Assembly (NCBI GenBank): GCA_016219235.1
Contig: JACRBO010000059.1
Coordinates: 1-6,276, forward strand
DNA from: Chloroflexota bacterium
GTDB taxonomy: Bacteria; Chloroflexota; Anaerolineae; Fen-1058
Length of the DNA stretch: 6,276 nucleotides
Direction of reading: 5' to 3'
Every line of letters begins with the position of its first letter. Within the stretch, counting starts at the first letter, position 1. Below, in pieces: positions 3,543 through 6,276 of the stretch. The notes below the pieces were generated by a model. The model made no database searches and was not told where the DNA came from. It saw nothing but the letters and a program-made list of their open reading frames with translations. A program made the position numbers and the translations under genes.

Positions 3543-6276
3543 TCTTTCCACCCTCACCGCGCAAATCTTATACTCGGGAATCTTGCTCACCGGATCGAGC
3601 GCGGCCAGCGTCAATTCATTCGCGTTCGCTTCTGGGAAATGGAAGTTGGCGTACACCATGCCGGGCGGCACACGATCGGTGACCCATGCTTCGGCCTCGA
3701 TGCTGCCGCGCCGCGAAGTCACCCGCACGTGACGCTTGCCGTTCAGGCCGAGTTTCAGCGCGTCGTCGGGGTTCACTTCGATCAACGCCTGACCATACAC
3801 CGCCATCAAGCCTTCTGAGCGGCGCGTCATCTCGCCGCCATGCCAGTGATACAGCACGCGCCCCGTACTCAACAGCACCGGATAATTATCGTCGGGCAGT
3901 TCGGCGGGCGGGACATGATCGATCGGCGCGAATTTGCCCTTACCGCGCGTAAACGCGCCGATATGCAAAATCGGTGTGCCCGCGTGCTCGATCGATTTTA
4001 CCGGCCATTGCAGTCGCTCGCCCTTATCAAGCCGATCGTGTGTGACGCCCGCATAACTCGGCGTGAGCGCGTTGATTTCATTCATGATGTCCGATGTCGA
4101 GGCGTAAGTCCAATCGGTATACGCACCACCGATCGGTTTTCCTGGCCCCAACGCGATGATGCGCTGGGCCAGATCGGCGATGATCGCCCAGTCCTGGCGC
4201 GCGTCGCCGCCTGGCTCGATCGCCTGATGCACCATCTGCACGCGCCGCTCGGTGTTGGTGAACGTGCCGGTTTTCTCGGCAAAACTGACGCCGGGCAGCA
4301 GCACGTCCGCATACTTCGACGTTTCCGACGGGAAGATCTCTTGCAGCACGATGAAGTCGCAGGCTTCGAGGCACTCGCGGATGTGCGCGCTGTCCGGGTC
4401 GCTCATCACCGGGTCTTCGCCCAGGATGTAGAGCGCCCTGGTCTTGCCGTCGAGGATGTCGGGGATCAACTCAGTAACGGTTCGACCGACCTTATCCGAA
4501 AGGCTGAACGCTTCGCGTGAGGGATGCGGGATGAAGTTTTCATCCTTCATCTTTCCGCCTTCATCCTTGACCATGCCCCATGCTGCCGCAAATTTCTCAC
4601 GCGCCTTCGGATCAGTCACGGGTTGATAGCCTGGATAAACGTTGGGCAGCGCGCCCATGTCGCACGCGCCTTGCACGTTGTTCTGCCCGCGTAAAGGATT
4701 GACGCCGCCGCCCGGCACACCGAGGTTGCCCAGCAGCATTTGCAGGTTCGCCAGGTCCATCACGTTGCGCACGCCGACGATGTGCTGCGTGATGCCCATT
4801 GCCCACATCACCGCCATCGGGCTGTTCTGCGCCATGATCTCGGCGGCCTGATACAGCTGCTCGATCGGCACGCGCGTCAACTGCGACACTTTCTCCGGCG
4901 GATACTGCATGACCGTGGCCTTGAATTCTTCAAAGCCTTCGGTACGCTCGTCGATAAATGCCTTGTTTTCCCAGCCTTTTTCAAGGATGATGTACATCAG
5001 GCCGTTGATGAGCGCGATATCCGTTCCGGGCCGATGACGCAGATGCAGCGTCGCAAATTCGGTGATGTCGATCTTGCGCGGATCGGCCACGATCAGCTTG
5101 ACCTTGCGCTTCAAGACCGCCTGACGAATTTTGGTGCCGAACACGGGATGCTGCTCGGTGGTATTGGAGCCGATGATGAACATGGCTTGCGCGTGCGTCA
5201 CGATGTCGTCGAACGAATTCGTCATCGCGCCCGAACCGAAGGAGGCCGCCAGACCGGCGACAGTGCTGCTGTGTCAAAGGCGGGCGCAGTGATCGATGTT
5301 GTTCGTTCCGATCACCTGTCGCGCGAATTTGTTCATCAGATAATTTTCTTCGTTCAGGCATTTCGCGGAGGCCAGCACACCGATCGTGTCTGCGCCGAAC
5401 GTCTCGCGGATGCCGACCAACTTCTTCGCCGTGATATTCAGCGCGGTGTCCCAATCGACCTCAATCCATTCGCCGCGCTCTGATCCCTGATCCCTGATCC
5501 CTGATCCCTCCAGCAGATACTTACGCACGCGGGGCTTCGTCAATCGATCGGGATGGTGCACGAAGTCGTAGCCATAGCGCCCCTTCACACAGAGATGCAT
5601 CCCGTTGACGGGCGCTTTCGGGTTCGAGGTCACTCGAATGATCTTATTGTCTTTGACGTTCAGATCGAACTGGCAACCGACGCCGCAGTAGGTGCAGGTG
5701 GTGGTGACGAGCTTATCGGGCTGGCCCAGGTTCATCGAGAGTTTGTTATCGAGCGCGCCGGTGGGACAGTAGGCCACGCACGCCCCGCACGATTCGCAGC
5801 GCGCGTCGAGCATGGGTTGATCGATCCCCGCCGAGATGTGCGCGTCGAAGCCGCGCTCGGCCAGACTCCATACGAAGCGGCCCTGCACTTCGGCGCAGGC
5901 GCGCACGCAGCGCGCACACAGGATGCACTTGTTCAGATCGACCCACACAAAGGGATTAGGATCGCTATCTACGGCGTAACGCGGCTGTTTGGGCTTTTGC
6001 GCTTCGGGCAGTTCGGCCCCGTAGCGACTGGCCCAATACAGCAGTTCGTTTTTGGCCGGGTCTTTGGTGGGCGTGTAGCCCATGTCGTAGTAGTTGGATA
6101 AGAGCAGTTCCAACACCGTGCGCCGCGATTCGATCAGCGCGGGCGTTTCCGTGCGCACGACCATGCCCTCGGTGACGCCCAGCGTGCAGGCCGTTTGCAG
6201 CCCCCGCATCTTGTCCACCTCGACCAGGCACAGGCGGCAGCCGCCATACGGCGTGAGATCGGGATGATCGCACAGC
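3531..6276 (-). CDS. fdhA: Selenocysteine-containing formate dehydrogenase catalytic (alpha) subunit, 5' end outside window
   Basis: This is a molybdenum- or tungsten-bis-MGD enzyme that oxidises formate to CO2 or runs in reverse. I see 914 residues including one in-frame TGA read as selenocysteine; about 35 N-terminal residues are cut off. In visible numbering: NuoG-like [2Fe-2S] cysteines 2, 13, 16 and 30; two [4Fe-4S] motifs, Cys117/120/123/127 and Cys160/163/166/170; the active-domain [4Fe-4S] Cys194/197/201/229 with Lys231; Sec334 followed by His335; RGQNN with Arg529 and Gln531; and a C-terminal molybdopterin-dinucleotide-binding domain from about 795. Lys, Sec, His, Arg and Gln match E. 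coli FdhF Lys44, Sec140, His141, Arg333 and Gln335. The NuoG-like front end implies NuoE/NuoF-type partner subunits using NAD(P) or ferredoxin, probably encoded beyond the right edge. Oddities: no His(Cys)3 cluster motif between residues 31 and 116, and two repeat-derived loops near 255-266 and 569-589. ATG 5225 has no ribosome binding site, which argues against two separate genes. Confidence 0.93.
4521..4566. repeat. Degenerate period-7 repeats inside the formate dehydrogenase gene
   Basis: On the plus strand 4539-4566 reads as heptamers TTCATCC, TTCATCT, TTCCGCC and TTCATCC. Next to it, 4521-4534 reads GGGATGC and GGGATGA, the opposite orientation of a similar unit. GGATGAA (4529-4535) and TTCATCC (4539-4545) form a 7-bp inverted repeat with a 3-base loop. 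The stretch encodes the hydrophilic segment VKDEGGKMKDEN and the residues after it (about 569-589), which I do not expect in the family at this place, between WG and the conserved LSDK..TVTE. It looks like an in-frame repeat insertion in a surface loop. Confidence 0.65.
5245..5276 (-). promoter_or_regulatory. SECIS hairpin directing selenocysteine at UGA 5274-5276
   Basis: In the minus-strand mRNA, UGA is followed by 12 bases and then the stem GUCGCC (5256-5261), loop GGUCU (5251-5255) and stem GGCGGC (5245-5250). Five of the six pairs are Watson-Crick and one is U-G. A short helix with GGUCU at its tip, with GGU CUG as codons 7 and 8 after UGA, is the arrangement I recall for the E. coli fdhF SECIS bound by SelB. 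The Val-Ala-Gly-Leu residues are conserved in the protein anyway, so the loop alone is weak evidence. The perfect helix around it strengthens the call. Confidence 0.8.
5481..5508. repeat. Perfect heptamer array (TGATCCC x4) inside the formate dehydrogenase gene
   Basis: Four exact copies of TGATCCC fill 28 bases. Read on the minus strand they encode GSGIRDQGS within visible residues 256-266, just before EWIEVDWDTAL, in a stretch that links the [4Fe-4S] subdomain to the rest of the catalytic domain and usually varies in length. The frame is kept on both sides. Three heptamers make 21 bases, so gain or loss of three units preserves frame, while any other change would break the gene. Confidence 0.9.

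Noticed and set aside
3531..5225. A separate gene starting at ATG 5225.
   Set aside because: The conserved sequence continues upstream in the same frame through HSSTVAGLAASFGSGA, and no ribosome binding site precedes this ATG.
5274..5276. The TGA as a nonsense mutation making a pseudogene.
   Set aside because: Both halves are intact and fully conserved with all cofactor ligands, the codon is exactly at the catalytic Sec/Cys, and a SECIS-like helix follows. One random stop landing here is unlikely.
3495..5508. Short tandem arrays as CRISPR repeats.
   Set aside because: Units are 7-8 bp and directly abutting, with no spacers.
540..5560. Frequent CGATCG/GATCGG words across the window as a possible HIP1-like or modification signal.
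   Set aside because: They are scattered in coding sequence where Ile, Asp, Arg and Glu codons give them readily in a GC-rich genome, and I cannot compute enrichment here.
5274..6218. GTG at 6218 as the start of the formate dehydrogenase gene.
   Set aside because: The 19 codons before it encode three [2Fe-2S] cysteines (LCDHPDLTPYGGCRLC), so the true start is beyond the window.

Overview
The window carries three protein genes, all on the minus strand and in the same orientation. In transcription order (right to left) they are: a molybdopterin formate dehydrogenase catalytic subunit (3531-6276, 5' end outside the window), a CitT/TtdT-type dicarboxylate antiporter of the DASS family (1833-3281), and a succinate dehydrogenase/fumarate reductase flavoprotein (1-1578, 3' end outside the window). 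The long open frames on the plus strand are antisense shadows of these genes. I see no tRNA, rRNA, CRISPR array or transposase.

The key point is that the formate dehydrogenase frame is interrupted by one in-frame TGA (5274-5276), at the position of the catalytic selenocysteine/cysteine of the family. The residues before it are NNIDHCARL and those after it are HSSTVAGLA. Twelve bases after the TGA lies a perfect 6-bp stem capped by GGUCU, the hallmark of a bacterial SECIS hairpin. I therefore annotate one selenoprotein gene, not two genes or a pseudogene.

The two intergenic regions are about 250 bp each. The one at 1579-1832 is rich in structure: an 18-bp perfect hairpin just after the transporter, a 19-bp direct repeat, a 5-2-5 inverted repeat, and a second hairpin followed by a T-rich tract just before the flavoprotein gene. 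The one at 3282-3530 holds a consensus-like -35 box, a strong Shine-Dalgarno for the transporter, and a degenerate period-8 repeat array that runs into the 3' end of the formate dehydrogenase gene.

Two short period-7 arrays lie inside the formate dehydrogenase reading frame and appear to encode in-frame extra loops. Together with the period-8 array they suggest a genome seeded with short tandem repeats, as known in filamentous cyanobacteria and, in my recollection, in Chloroflexota. High GC, the long GC-rich frames and the NuoG-like selenoprotein formate dehydrogenase fit an anaerobic or facultative bacterium, possibly Chloroflexota (Anaerolineae-like). That taxonomic placement is a weak inference.

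Taken together, the genes could couple formate oxidation, or CO2 reduction, with C4-dicarboxylate metabolism: formate as electron donor, fumarate or a related acid taken up in exchange for succinate, and fumarate reduced to succinate. Each gene seems to have its own leader, so this is a neighbourhood of separate transcription units at least as plausibly as one operon.
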